Below are positions 16,656 through 25,608 of a stretch of 34,576 bases of DNA, one piece after another. Made by a program: the position numbers and the translations under genes. The notes under the pieces were generated by a model. It saw nothing but the letters and a program-made list of their open reading frames with translations. It made no database searches and had not been told where the DNA came from. Source of the DNA: Bacteroidales bacterium (GTDB lineage: Bacteria > Bacteroidota > Bacteroidia > Bacteroidales > GCA-2711565); NCBI GenBank assembly GCA_028280405.1, contig JANQLW010000051.1, positions 1-34,576 of the forward strand. The letters run 5' to 3'. Position 1 is the stretch's first letter; each line of letters begins with the position of its first letter.

Positions 16656-17234
16656 TTATTTTGAGATGAAATTAAACAACAATTCCATAAGAATTACAAA
16701 ACTTAAACTGTCAAGTTTTTCAGATAATATTTTAGTGGCTCTTTTCAGTTGGGATTTAATGGTGTTTATTGAGATATCATGTTTGGCTGCAGCATCTTTG
16801 TAGCTTAATCCATCGATTACAATGGATTTGAAAATTTTACGTCCTCCGGGTGGCAATTTTTCAATGGCCTTTTCGATTTTTTCGAAAAGCTCTTCCCGAA
16901 TATCATTTTTATTATTTATCTCGGCATAAAAAGTTTCATACTCGGCCAGCCATTCGGTTGTTTTGATTTTATGATCTCTGATATAATTAAGACTACGGTT
17001 TCTAACAGTTTTATGCAAATAAGAACTTAAATTTGACTTTACTTTCAAATAGCTTTTCTTTTCCCAAAAAGAAATAAACACATTTTGTACAATGTCTTCA
17101 GCTACGTCAAGCCTGCCAACAAATTTCTGGGAAAGCAAGCATAAAGGGTCATATAGGGTATCGAATATTTCCTTTAAACCCTGCTTGTCTCCTTTTTTTA
17201 GTAATTCAAGTGCAGTTCGTTCTTTATCGTACAT
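16656..17234 (-). CDS. ECF sigma-70 factor (module A)
   Basis: The 192-residue sigma factor has region 2 (about 25-95, with DVAEDIVQNVFISFWEKK and SSYLHKTVRNRSLNYIRD) and region 4 (about 130-180, with GLSYKDAAAKHDISINTIKSQLKRAT). It would direct RNA polymerase to the susC promoter when FecR signals. I chose the ATG at 17234 over the upstream TTG at 17246. This makes it the same length as the module B paralog (192) and aligns MYDKERTALELLKKGDKQGL with MADRYAQALALLKEGDRKGL. A perfect -7 box lies 21 bp upstream. The protein ends in a hydrophobic segment (LSFVILMELLFNFISK) also present in the paralog. Confidence 0.93.
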   Translation of the reverse strand: MYDKERTALELLKKGDKQGLKEIFDTLYDPLCLLSQKFVGRLDVAEDIVQNVFISFWEKKSYLKVKSNLSSYLHKTVRNRSLNYIRDHKIKTTEWLAEYETFYAEINNKNDIREELFEKIEKAIEKLPPGGRKIFKSIVIDGLSYKDAAAKHDISINTIKSQLKRATKILSEKLDSLSFVILMELLFNFISK

Positions 17235-17254
17235 AATTATAGACAAGGTTTATG

Positions 17255-17262
17255 CAAAGCTA
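17255..17262 (-). promoter_or_regulatory. -7 box of the module A sigma gene
   Basis: The minus strand reads TAGCTTTG, an exact TAnnTTTG match, ending 20 bp before the ATG at 17234. It gives a short leader and rules against the TTG at 17246 as start. Confidence 0.5.
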
Positions 17263-17449
17263 TAAAAAAATTGAAAAATTGATTTTGTACATAATTTATC
17301 ATTCATTTAATTCAACAGTGCCAACTACAATAAATCATATTTAAGGCATTTGAGTTTTCCACCCGTTTCACATAGAATTGTGTCAGAAATTTGAAGATAT
17401 TTACTAATGTAAGTATGAGAGAAATTATAAATGTTTAAAAATAATAACA

Positions 17450-20260
17450 ATGAAACAACTATTTGCAATTATTTTACTAGTACTCAGTTTAACATCTTTG
17501 AATACAAGAGGAGCAGAAGAAATTCCTTTAGATCCTGCAATCCGGTATGGAAAACTTGAAAATGGATTAACCTATTATATAAGACATAATGAAGAACCAA
17601 AAAACAGGGCGAGTTTTTATTTTGCCCAAAATGTTGGGGCTATACTCGAAAATGATGATCAAAACGGATTGGCACATTTTCTTGAGCACATGGCTTTTAA
17701 TGGCACTGAACATTTTGAGGGTAAGGGAATCATTGAATTTTTAGAAAAGCACGGAATAGAATTTGGGTCAAATATAAACGCCTATACATCTAATGATGAG
17801 ACAGTGTATAATATTTTTAGAGTTCCAACAAATGTAGAAGGGCTTTTAGATTCATGCCTGTTAGTTTTATACGATTGGTCGAACGGGCTTTTGTTAACCG
17901 ATGAAGAAATTGATGCCGAAAGAGGTGTGATTATTGAAGAATGGCGAACCAGAAGAAATTCTCAATTCAGAATGAATGCGAAAAGAGACAAAGCCCTGTT
18001 TTATGGCAGTAAATACGCTGAAAGAGATGTAATTGGCGATTTGGATATTATCCGGAATTTTGACTATCAAACCCTGCGTGATTTTTACAATAAATGGTAT
18101 CGGACCGATTTGCAAGCAGTCATTATAGTTGGGGATTTTGATGCCGCGGAAATGGAAAAAAAAGTCATTGATTTATTTTCAAAAATACCTGCTGTTCCAA
18201 ATGCAGAAGAGCGAAAAACATATACGATTCCGGATAATAAAGAAGCCCTGTATGCATTGGCAGATGATAAAGAAGCCTCTAACAATGTCACTTCATTAAT
18301 GTATAAAATTCCGGCTACCAAACCTGAAGAAAAGGATGTTGAATACTTTAAACGAAGATACATCCGGAAGTTGTTTAACATGATGATAAAAGCTCGCGTA
18401 AAAGAGGTTTTAGAACAACCTGATCCGCCATTTATGTATGCAGATGCAAGGATAAATAGCTTTGTTAGAAATTCTGATCTGGCTGTGCTTTTTTCTGCTC
18501 ATAATGAAAACGGTTGGGAAAAGGCCACCAGGGCTATCGTAACCATAATGGAAAAAGTAAGGGATTTTGGTTTTACACAGGGTGAATTGGACAGAGCGGT
18601 TAGCGAACTCATCAATAATCTTGAAGCTGATTATGCAAAACGTGATAAAAAGCAGAACATGATGTATGCCATTGAATATAAAATGCATTATTTCACAAAA
18701 TATCCCATTCCAAGTATTGATTATAAGCTAAAATTTGTAAAAGATTATTTACCTAAGGTTTCTGTCGAGATGGTTAATGCTTTGGCTCAAAACTTCCTGA
18801 AAGATGAAAATTTGGTGATTGTTGCTTCAGGACCGGAAAAAGAAGGTTTGGTTTATCCCTCTAAGGATGATGTTCTAAAGGTGATCGCTGAAATCAAGAA
18901 TGCTGAATTAGAGCCTTATGTTGATTCATTTGTTGATAAACCTCTCTTAAAACAAAAACCAGTTGCGGGCAAAATTGTAAATAGAAAACAAATTAAAACC
19001 GATCAGTTTGAAGCAACGGAATTAACATTGAGTAATGGTATAAAAGTGTTGTATAGATATTCTGATCTCCAAAAGGAAAATATTATTTGCAATGCACATT
19101 CCTGGGGTGGACAATCAATGGTTTCAATGGATCAGATTGCTAATGCGTATGTTCTGCCCAATTTTATAGATTCTTATGGCTTAGGAGATTTCTCCCGTTC
19201 TGAATTGGAGAAAAAGCTTATGGGTAAGGTCGTTTACAGAGGGTTTACTATGGACGAATTTACGGAATCCGTATATGGTGGTGGAAATGTTAAATACCTT
19301 GAAACTCTATTCCAACTATTACATCTCCAATTTAGTAATCCTAGGTTCGATAAAGAAGCTTATCAAAGTACATATCAGAAAATAAAAGAAAATCTGGAGA
19401 ATATGAAGAATAATGTGGGAAGAGCTTTTAACGACTCAACGATTCGTACAATGGCTAATCATCATCCCAGAAAAGTAATATGGGGAGATGAATTATTCGA
19501 ACAGATAAGCTATGAGGGAATAAAAAATGTTTACCTCGATCGTTTTTCAAATGCCGGTGATTTTGTATTCGCTATAAGCGGCGACTTTGACGTTGAACAA
19601 TTGGAGCAAATGATCGAGAAATATATTGCTTCATTACCTGTTAAAAATTTAAAAAAGGAAAGTTTTATTGATCATGGGATACGTTCGCCAAAAAATGATA
19701 TAAACAATTATTTTGAAAGAGAACTGGAAACGACAAAGTCTACGATATATGTTAATCTTCATAATAAAAAATACACTTTTAATCCCCAAAACAATTTATA
19801 TGCCCGACTTATTTCAAAGCTTTTAAGCAAAAGATATTTAGAAGAAATAAGAGAAAAGGAAGGTGGAACTTATGGTGTGAATGTTTTTGCAAAAACAATA
19901 AAGTACCCTGAAGATGAAGTCCAATTGGTTTTAACCTTTGATTGTGATCCGGCAAATGCTGAAAAACTGAAGGGAATTGCACTTAATGAGATTCAAAAAA
20001 TATTAGACGGTAATATTATTGAGGAAGATCTTGAAAAGGTAAAAAGTTCATTCATTAAATCCCGTAAAGAAAATATTGGCAGGCTAAATTACTGGCATAG
20101 CATGCTTTACTATTATGTTTATGATGGAAGAACGTATTTGGCTTATGATGACTATTATGATTTTGTTGACTCAATTACGCCTAAATCGGTAACTAGAATG
20201 GCTAACAAATTCTTTAAAAAGGCCGTAAAAGTTGAAGTTATTATGACGGACAAAAAATAA
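17450..20260 (+). CDS. Secreted M16-family zinc metalloprotease (pitrilysin/PqqL type)
   Basis: The 936-residue protein starts with a signal peptide (about 1-21), so it acts outside the cytoplasm. The inverted zinc motif HFLEH (H76, E79, H80) is complete, and the third ligand E157 lies in DAERGVIIEEWRTR, about 77 residues further, as in active M16 peptidases. The second half carries the inactive M16 domain with EEIREKEGGTYGVNVFAK, the R/Y-containing motif that completes the active site. M16 proteases cut peptides or small unfolded proteins inside a clam-shell chamber. It is followed after 7 bp by a thioredoxin-like gene and is convergent with module B, suggesting peptide processing linked to that uptake system. 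Confidence 0.93.
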   Translation: MKQLFAIILLVLSLTSLNTRGAEEIPLDPAIRYGKLENGLTYYIRHNEEPKNRASFYFAQNVGAILENDDQNGLAHFLEHMAFNGTEHFEGKGIIEFLEKHGIEFGSNINAYTSNDETVYNIFRVPTNVEGLLDSCLLVLYDWSNGLLLTDEEIDAERGVIIEEWRTRRNSQFRMNAKRDKALFYGSKYAERDVIGDLDIIRNFDYQTLRDFYNKWYRTDLQAVIIVGDFDAAEMEKKVIDLFSKIPAVPNAEERKTYTIPDNKEALYALADDKEASNNVTSLMYKIPATKPEEKDVEYFKRRYIRKLFNMMIKARVKEVLEQPDPPFMYADARINSFVRNSDLAVLFSAHNENGWEKATRAIVTIMEKVRDFGFTQGELDRAVSELINNLEADYAKRDKKQNMMYAIEYKMHYFTKYPIPSIDYKLKFVKDYLPKVSVEMVNALAQNFLKDENLVIVASGPEKEGLVYPSKDDVLKVIAEIKNAELEPYVDSFVDKPLLKQKPVAGKIVNRKQIKTDQFEATELTLSNGIKVLYRYSDLQKENIICNAHSWGGQSMVSMDQIANAYVLPNFIDSYGLGDFSRSELEKKLMGKVVYRGFTMDEFTESVYGGGNVKYLETLFQLLHLQFSNPRFDKEAYQSTYQKIKENLENMKNNVGRAFNDSTIRTMANHHPRKVIWGDELFEQISYEGIKNVYLDRFSNAGDFVFAISGDFDVEQLEQMIEKYIASLPVKNLKKESFIDHGIRSPKNDINNYFERELETTKSTIYVNLHNKKYTFNPQNNLYARLISKLLSKRYLEEIREKEGGTYGVNVFAKTIKYPEDEVQLVLTFDCDPANAEKLKGIALNEIQKILDGNIIEEDLEKVKSSFIKSRKENIGRLNYWHSMLYYYVYDGRTYLAYDDYYDFVDSITPKSVTRMANKFFKKAVKVEVIMTDKK

Positions 20261-20267
20261 AAATTAG

Positions 20268-21455
20268 ATGATGATAAAAAAGATAATATTGATAGTGTTG
20301 TTGATTGGTGCTGTTTACTTTGTAAATGCCCAGGGAATAGTTTTTGAAAAGCTTACTTTTGAAGAATGTCTTAAAAAAGCTAAAGCTGAAGATAAACTTC
20401 TTTTTATTGACTTTTATACAGAATGGTGTGGCCCATGTAAACGGGTTTCAAGAGAAGTTTTCCCTAAAAAAGACATCGGAGATTTTTACAACAAACATTT
20501 TGTTAATCTAAAAATAGATGCTGAAAAAGGAGAGGGGCCTGAGCTTGCTAAAAAGTATAAAATTGATACATATCCAACATTTTTATTTATAAACTTTAAG
20601 GGTGAAATTATTCACAAAAAAATAGGGGTAAGCAAAAATAACAGTCATGATGATATTGCTGAACTGGGAAGAATTGCAATTGACCCCAAAAGAAATCAAT
20701 ATGGAATGAATAAACGATATGAGTCAGGAGACCGCTCTCCTGAATTCATAAAGATTTATTTGAGTAATTTGAAACGGCAGGAAGACCCTAAATGGAAAGA
20801 AGTATTTGATTCGTATTTTAAGGATACTCCTAAGGAAGAGTTTATAAATCAGACTGGACTTATTTTTTTATTGAATTACGCTACATTTAATTCAGCCGCA
20901 ATGGATTTTGTTTTTGATTATAAAGATGAATATGAAAAAGTTCTAAATGAAATGTACAACAAGATTGTATATAACTTTAATACAGGAGCATTGGGTATCT
21001 TAAAAGATCAGAAAGACCATGAAAAATATAATGAAGCATACCAATATCTGGCAAGTAAAATGGGAAGTGGCTTTGAAAAATTCTCAGATTATGTGGAGTA
21101 TTCATTAAAAATTACAAAAGAAAAAAAAGTAAATGAAGGATTTATGCTGGCAATACAATATGCTCATAAATATGGACCAGAAGAAAAATCAATATATAAA
21201 AGCATAGCATCATGGATTTCATATACTGAAAATATAAATGATGATGTTCTTAAGGGTGCTGTAGAATTAATTGATGAAGCTATTGAAATAGATCCTAAAA
21301 ATGAGATTTCCTATTTGGATATTAAAGTAGCCTTGCTATATAGATTGGATATGAAAAAAGAATCTCAGGAAATATTAAAAAAAGTATTGAAAAATACTCC
21401 TGAGAATAAGCAAAATGGATTGATCTCGGCCTATGTAATGAGAATGTTTAAGTAA
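20268..21455 (+). CDS. Exported thioredoxin-fold protein with helical C-terminal region
   Basis: This 395-residue protein has a signal peptide (about 1-21, ending VNAQ) and then a thioredoxin fold of the DsbD-gamma/thioredoxin_7 kind with the redox motif WCGPC (C54, C57) and the cis-proline segment YPTFLF. About 250 residues of mostly helical sequence follow, ending in a TPR-like part (AVELIDEAIEIDPKNEISYLDIKVALLYRL). It is cotranscribed with the M16 protease (7-bp gap). It probably reduces or isomerises disulfides in exported proteins or in the substrate peptides of the protease. A second CxxC protein of different type closes module B on the opposite strand. Confidence 0.88.
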   Translation: MMIKKIILIVLLIGAVYFVNAQGIVFEKLTFEECLKKAKAEDKLLFIDFYTEWCGPCKRVSREVFPKKDIGDFYNKHFVNLKIDAEKGEGPELAKKYKIDTYPTFLFINFKGEIIHKKIGVSKNNSHDDIAELGRIAIDPKRNQYGMNKRYESGDRSPEFIKIYLSNLKRQEDPKWKEVFDSYFKDTPKEEFINQTGLIFLLNYATFNSAAMDFVFDYKDEYEKVLNEMYNKIVYNFNTGALGILKDQKDHEKYNEAYQYLASKMGSGFEKFSDYVEYSLKITKEKKVNEGFMLAIQYAHKYGPEEKSIYKSIASWISYTENINDDVLKGAVELIDEAIEIDPKNEISYLDIKVALLYRLDMKKESQEILKKVLKNTPENKQNGLISAYVMRMFK

Positions 21456-21484
21456 TCAGTCTTAATTTCTCTCTTTAACCGTAG

Positions 21485-21562
21485 GGAAATAAAAATTTAT
21501 AACCCCTTTGTTTTTGGGATATCAAAATAGGTTTGTTTAAGCTATGAGTTTGTAATATAAAA
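21485..21562 (+). repeat. Copy B of a ~75-nt noncoding repeat
   Basis: Matches 9023-9098 with only scattered differences and a small gap: GGAAATAAAAAT, CCCCTTT, GGATATCAAAATA and AGTTTGT-TATAAA are shared in order and spacing. It occupies the same place relative to the neighbouring module, which supports duplication of the whole protease-plus-SusCD neighbourhood. Confidence 0.7.
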
Positions 21563-21617
21563 TTATATTGAATTGAGAGAGAAACTCATAAAAGCAGTAA
21601 AAAGAGATTTAAAAATT

Positions 21618-21640
21618 GGAGGTCACAATTTGTGACCTCC
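21618..21640. terminator. Hairpin, probable terminator in the convergent gap
   Basis: GGAGGTCACA (21618-21627) pairs perfectly with TGTGACCTCC (21631-21640) around three bases. The minus-strand side is followed by AATTTTTAAA and the plus side by GATTTTC, so it may serve both convergent operons. Confidence 0.55.
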
Positions 21641-21790
21641 GATTTTCAAGATAAAATGGGATTACAATATTCTCCATTTTGCTTTACCAAAAATCTTCGT
21701 TTAAAAGTGCATCAATGCTAATGTAAAATACGATCTTATTCTTGCATCCAATTGTTTACGTTTTGGTAGTAAAATGGGTGATTTTTTTAA

Positions 21791-21823
21791 CAAAAATCCG
21801 GAAGCGTATAGTCATGCTCCCGG
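21791..21823 (-). terminator. Terminator of the tlpA-like gene
   Basis: CCGGAAGC (21798-21805) pairs with GCTCCCGG (21816-21823), with one G-U pair on the minus-strand RNA, and is followed on that strand by ATTTTTG. It lies 34 bp past the stop codon. Confidence 0.65.
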
Positions 21824-21856
21824 GATAAATTGCGACCTGCAATTTCAGAAATTAAA

Positions 21857-23011
21857 TTATTCAAATAAACTTTCAAGCGTTTTTAGTAATTTGTCTTCTC
21901 TAAGATCATATCCTTTTGCAATAATACGTCCTTCAGGATCTAGTAGAAATGGGGATGGAATCCCACTAATATCATATAATTTAGCAGTTGTATCGCTCCA
22001 TCCTTTTAAACTAGATACATGTGTCCAGGGAAGATTATCCTCTTTAATTGCTTTTAACCAAGCATTTTTTTGACCAGGAAAATCATATGAAACACCTAGA
22101 ACATCAAATCCCTGGTCTTTATATTTATTATATGCCTTTAAAACCCAAAGATTCTCTTGTCTACAAGGGCCACACCAGCTAGCCCAAAAGTCTAATAAAA
22201 GATATTTTCCTCTAAACGAAGATAGTTTGACGGGTTTCCCATTTATATCAGGTTTTTCAAAGTCAGGTGCAACTTGACCAATTTGAATTCTCTTTTTTAT
22301 AGTGGTCATCTCTTCTACTCTTTTATAAAATTCTGAATTAATCAAGCTTGTAGGATATTCCTTAAGAATCATTTCTAATTCGCTTGCATTATATTTAAAA
22401 CGAAATCTAGAAATTATCAAAAACAATGATACATAGTTTTTGTTTTCATTAATATAATTCTGCATATACTCCAACTTTTTTTGTCTATTTAATTTAAATA
22501 TAGAATCATATGGAGCTCTTTCAACAGGATTCCTAATATTACCCTCTTTTTTAAATTTCTCCCACATTTCATTATTCCTTTTATCTTGCTCAATAAATGG
22601 GGTAAGCCCGGTAGAGTATTCATTATATAGGGACTGAACTCTTCCTCCTTGAATATCTAGCATTTGCTGGTTTTTATGATAATCTTTTAAACTATTGACA
22701 TCAAATTTAATCATCAACTTATCTCCATTTTCAGCAAAGAAAGATCCTATCATTGATCTACCCAGAAAAAGTTGAAAATACTTGGGAGATGGAGTATTGC
22801 CTAAATATTTAAAACCCTGATCGTCTATATCTATTGAATCAATAGTTTGTCCATTTATATCTTTCAAGTAAAGTATTTGGCCCTGTTTAACATTTTTAAA
22901 TTCGCCTACTATTGTGAAAGAATTGTTATTAAAGGTTTGAGTTTCTTTAATTACAAAATAACCAGCTATGGTTATTAAAATAATTGCTATAATTATAACT
23001 CTTGTTTTCAT
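21857..23011 (-). CDS. TlpA-like thiol-disulfide oxidoreductase with DUF4369-type N-terminus
   Basis: The 384-residue protein is held in the membrane or exported by an N-terminal hydrophobic segment (about 4-21). Residues about 32-120 fit the DUF4369 pattern (FTIVGEFKNVKQGQILYL), followed by a helical linker. The C-terminal TlpA/AhpC-TSA domain (about 245-384) carries WASWCGPC (C280, C283) and the GIPSPFLLD segment. It would reduce or oxidise cysteines in the periplasm. It is the last gene of module B but is separated from the PKD-like gene by 172 bp with a terminator, so it may be expressed at a different level. Confidence 0.92.
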   Translation of the reverse strand: MKTRVIIIAIILITIAGYFVIKETQTFNNNSFTIVGEFKNVKQGQILYLKDINGQTIDSIDIDDQGFKYLGNTPSPKYFQLFLGRSMIGSFFAENGDKLMIKFDVNSLKDYHKNQQMLDIQGGRVQSLYNEYSTGLTPFIEQDKRNNEMWEKFKKEGNIRNPVERAPYDSIFKLNRQKKLEYMQNYINENKNYVSLFLIISRFRFKYNASELEMILKEYPTSLINSEFYKRVEEMTTIKKRIQIGQVAPDFEKPDINGKPVKLSSFRGKYLLLDFWASWCGPCRQENLWVLKAYNKYKDQGFDVLGVSYDFPGQKNAWLKAIKEDNLPWTHVSSLKGWSDTTAKLYDISGIPSPFLLDPEGRIIAKGYDLREDKLLKTLESLFE

Positions 23012-23075
23012 TACTTTTTAGATATATTTAACTATTTATCTTTATAACCTATCTTAACTGAAACAAAATAGGTTT

Positions 23076-23140
23076 TAAAAAAATTGAGCTAATCTAAACA
23101 ACCGATTAGGTATTTTATGCGATGTTTAGAAAAGCTCAAT
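23076..23140 (-). terminator. Terminator or attenuator between the PKD-like and tlpA-like genes
   Basis: A two-part stem pairs 23083-23090 with 23133-23140 (8 bp) and 23093-23099 with 23124-23130 (7 bp), with a 2x2 internal loop. On the minus strand it runs directly into seven T (plus-strand A at 23077-23083). It would stop or thin transcription before the last gene of module B. Confidence 0.7.
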
Positions 23141-23183
23141 ACGTTATATATTGTTGAAATGTTTAAATTTATTACTTATCTGA

Positions 23184-24800
23184 CTATTTAAATTTTTCGT
23201 CAATATCAATAACTTTATCACAGAATCCTGTTTTGCGATAAATTTCTTCAACAGATAAACCTCCTAAAACTTTCGTCCGGTAAAATACAACGCCTCCTTG
23301 TTTGCCACTTAGTGATAGATCTTTTACACATAGATCAATTCGGGTATATACATTATCAGGGTTATCATCAGTAGGTTCAAATATTGGATGCGATTTTACT
23401 CTGTCTATCGTCAGGTTTTCAGCACTTCCGTCAATGATCATCCCCTCAGCAAATTCTCCTGCACCAACATTGGTATTTAATGCATAAACTTTATTGTTCA
23501 CTAAATATATTAGTCTGCCGGATAAGCCAATAGGTTTAATAATCCATGGATAACTAGAAGTAACATGTATATCACTCATAGATTCAAATTCTTGTGCATC
23601 TATCAGATTCGGAGCCATATCAGGGGTTATTTCGATTTTAGCTTTTGGTATAAACTTAGCGGGATCCCACCAATTCCCTCCCGGAGGAACTAAAATATCA
23701 AAGCGGATTATAAAAAATTTATTGTTGTTAATATTTTTTATTAATGCCCACATAGCAGATGCTTCATCAAAATAGCCTGCACAAACCATTTGCATCCCTT
23801 CTCCCATATTATCCGGATTAAAAGGGGCACTTTCAGGATTATCAATGTTATAAAATTTTAGTGCACCACCACGATCATAATGAGCAAACCTATTATTTAA
23901 ATTATCATACAATACTGGTTTTGCATATGGTGTGCCAGGACCTGGATGTAGTGAAAAAGGTGCTAAGTAATAATCTGAGGGCTCTTGTCTGACTATGATT
24001 TTAGGCAACCAACTGACTTCAGCACCACTATAAGTATTTTCCCTATTATGAAATTGACCATTTATTATTAAATAATCTGCAGTTTGACTCACACAATAAT
24101 GTTGTATGTCTAAAAGAGGTTCCTGATTGGCAACCACAAATTTCTCATTTATATAAGCTGTTCGTTCAAAAGTAACAGGATTTAAGTAAACTCCTCCGTT
24201 AGCACTGTTAGACGATATAATTACAGCTTTATGTGCAATTGGGTTTCTATCATTCGGGTCAATTGAAAATACACGACTAGAATTTGGATTCAGTAAATCC
24301 CCGTTATTCACAGAGGCATATAAATTTTCATACATTCGATCCTGAGGAATCCTCAAAAAGTTAAGTTCTGCACTTCCATCTTCTTCACATAATAAAAGAG
24401 TTCCTTTAGAGTAAGCACTTACAGGAATAAATTTCACTGTTTTCTGGGCGAATACCTTTGTTTCTGAATTAGTAACTTTAAGCGTGATCCAATAATCTAT
24501 ACCCGGAGTAACTCCGTTTACAAGCATTTCTAATTTTTTTGCTCTACTCAAGGTATCGGCAGTATAAACTACTTTATTGTAAACATACCAAAGGTATTCC
24601 AGTTTAGAATCATCATCAAATTTTGTTTTGATAACAGGATCTATTTCGAGTGTTTCACCCAAGATACCTTCATAAACATCTTCCATCCCTTCAATGGTCA
24701 CTTCATTAAGTTCATTAAATACGTGGTTAGTTTTATCTTTAACACAAGCACTAACAATAATGATTGTTAAAAAGATTATTATATAAAATCGTTTTTTCAT
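23184..24800 (-). CDS. PKD-like family surface lipoprotein
   Basis: The 538-residue protein has a signal sequence with the lipobox VSAC (C19). The PKD-like portion near the N-terminus (about 35-130, with KLEYLWYVYNK and YWITLKVTNSETK) is of the type found in Bacteroidota next to SusC/SusD and DUF4843 genes. The remaining 400 residues suggest a beta-propeller-like fold, without motifs I can name. It is 32 bp downstream of the DUF4843 gene and followed by a terminator. It is probably a surface substrate-binding accessory. The assignment rests on context as much as on sequence. Confidence 0.8.
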   Translation of the reverse strand: MKKRFYIIIFLTIIIVSACVKDKTNHVFNELNEVTIEGMEDVYEGILGETLEIDPVIKTKFDDDSKLEYLWYVYNKVVYTADTLSRAKKLEMLVNGVTPGIDYWITLKVTNSETKVFAQKTVKFIPVSAYSKGTLLLCEEDGSAELNFLRIPQDRMYENLYASVNNGDLLNPNSSRVFSIDPNDRNPIAHKAVIISSNSANGGVYLNPVTFERTAYINEKFVVANQEPLLDIQHYCVSQTADYLIINGQFHNRENTYSGAEVSWLPKIIVRQEPSDYYLAPFSLHPGPGTPYAKPVLYDNLNNRFAHYDRGGALKFYNIDNPESAPFNPDNMGEGMQMVCAGYFDEASAMWALIKNINNNKFFIIRFDILVPPGGNWWDPAKFIPKAKIEITPDMAPNLIDAQEFESMSDIHVTSSYPWIIKPIGLSGRLIYLVNNKVYALNTNVGAGEFAEGMIIDGSAENLTIDRVKSHPIFEPTDDNPDNVYTRIDLCVKDLSLSGKQGGVVFYRTKVLGGLSVEEIYRKTGFCDKVIDIDEKFK

Positions 24801-24832
24801 AACTAATTTTTTTAAAATTTATAATACTACCT

Positions 24833-25594
24833 TTATGGAACATCCCACAAACCGATGATATTCCCATTCTCATCCAATACTTCATTTTCCTTAAAATACT
24901 GATATAATATCCTGGCAAAGGGAACATAGTAGCTATAATCAAAATACAGGTGAAAATTTTCTTTATAGAATGGGTTGTTTCCATATTGATTGAGAGGATC
25001 TGCCTGAAAATCATGACCTGCTAATTCAATAATCTTTTGATGTTTTACTCTTGAATACTCCCCAAAAAGCTTAATAAACTGTGTCATATTACCATAATAC
25101 CCATCACCAACAGGTGGCGAAAACATATTTGACAAGATGATTCTTACTTTTATTCTATCTTCATAAGCTGTTTTTAAATCGCCTGTATCTTCTAACTTAA
25201 CAGCAAGTGTTACCGTTTTTTCATTTAAAGATTCATCTGTTTTATAAACGATAATTGGCAATTCATAAATAAACTGTCCAACAGGAAATTCATAAAACTC
25301 TTCAAGCGTTTTATAATGGGTCCCCTCAACAGCATCTGTAAGAGAACCAATGACACTAAGCTTAAATTTTTTGGATTCTGTAAGTTTGTTTCCTAGTAGC
25401 TTTACTGATAATTTTACTGTGTCTACTTCAGGACTTGCAATTAGTGAATAGTTTAAACTATCCATTGTACTATTATATTGAGAAAAATATATTTTCTCTA
25501 GTTCTGAATAAATCATACGCTCATTCTTGGTACAGGAAATACCTGCAACACAAGCGATGATTACTATTATAATTAATGATCTAATTTGTTTCAT
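24833..25594 (-). CDS. DUF4843-type lipoprotein
   Basis: The 253-residue protein has a signal sequence and lipobox GISC (C21), then a beta-rich domain (LEKIYFSQYNSTMDSLNYS, TVKLSVKLLGNKLTESKKFKLSV). This fits DUF4843 lipoproteins that follow SusD genes in FecR/sigma-controlled clusters. No catalytic residues are apparent. It lies 14 bp after the SusD stop and 32 bp before the PKD-like gene, so all three are probably one transcript. Its function is unknown; outer-membrane accessory binding is likely. Confidence 0.85.
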   Translation of the reverse strand: MKQIRSLIIIVIIACVAGISCTKNERMIYSELEKIYFSQYNSTMDSLNYSLIASPEVDTVKLSVKLLGNKLTESKKFKLSVIGSLTDAVEGTHYKTLEEFYEFPVGQFIYELPIIVYKTDESLNEKTVTLAVKLEDTGDLKTAYEDRIKVRIILSNMFSPPVGDGYYGNMTQFIKLFGEYSRVKHQKIIELAGHDFQADPLNQYGNNPFYKENFHLYFDYSYYVPFARILYQYFKENEVLDENGNIIGLWDVP

Positions 25595-25608
25595 AGTTAT
25601 AATATTTT

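Larger units (their letters stand above)
21456..21856. other. Convergent intergenic region
   Basis: The 401-bp gap lies between the convergent thioredoxin-like and TlpA-like genes. It contains copy B of the ~75-nt repeat, a strong 10-bp hairpin (21618-21640) and the terminator of module B (21791-21823). No gene is credible: a possible 99-codon plus-strand reading frame from 21774 runs antisense over the TlpA gene. Confidence 0.7.

Noticed and set aside
21774..22073. Plus-strand 99-codon frame in the convergent gap
   Set aside because: Most of it is antisense to the thioredoxin domain of the TlpA-like gene, and it spans that gene's terminator hairpin.
24751..25014. Minus-strand 87-codon frame overlapping the DUF4843 gene and the next gap
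   Set aside because: It overlaps a real gene on the same strand in another frame and looks like neither a lipoprotein nor any known family.
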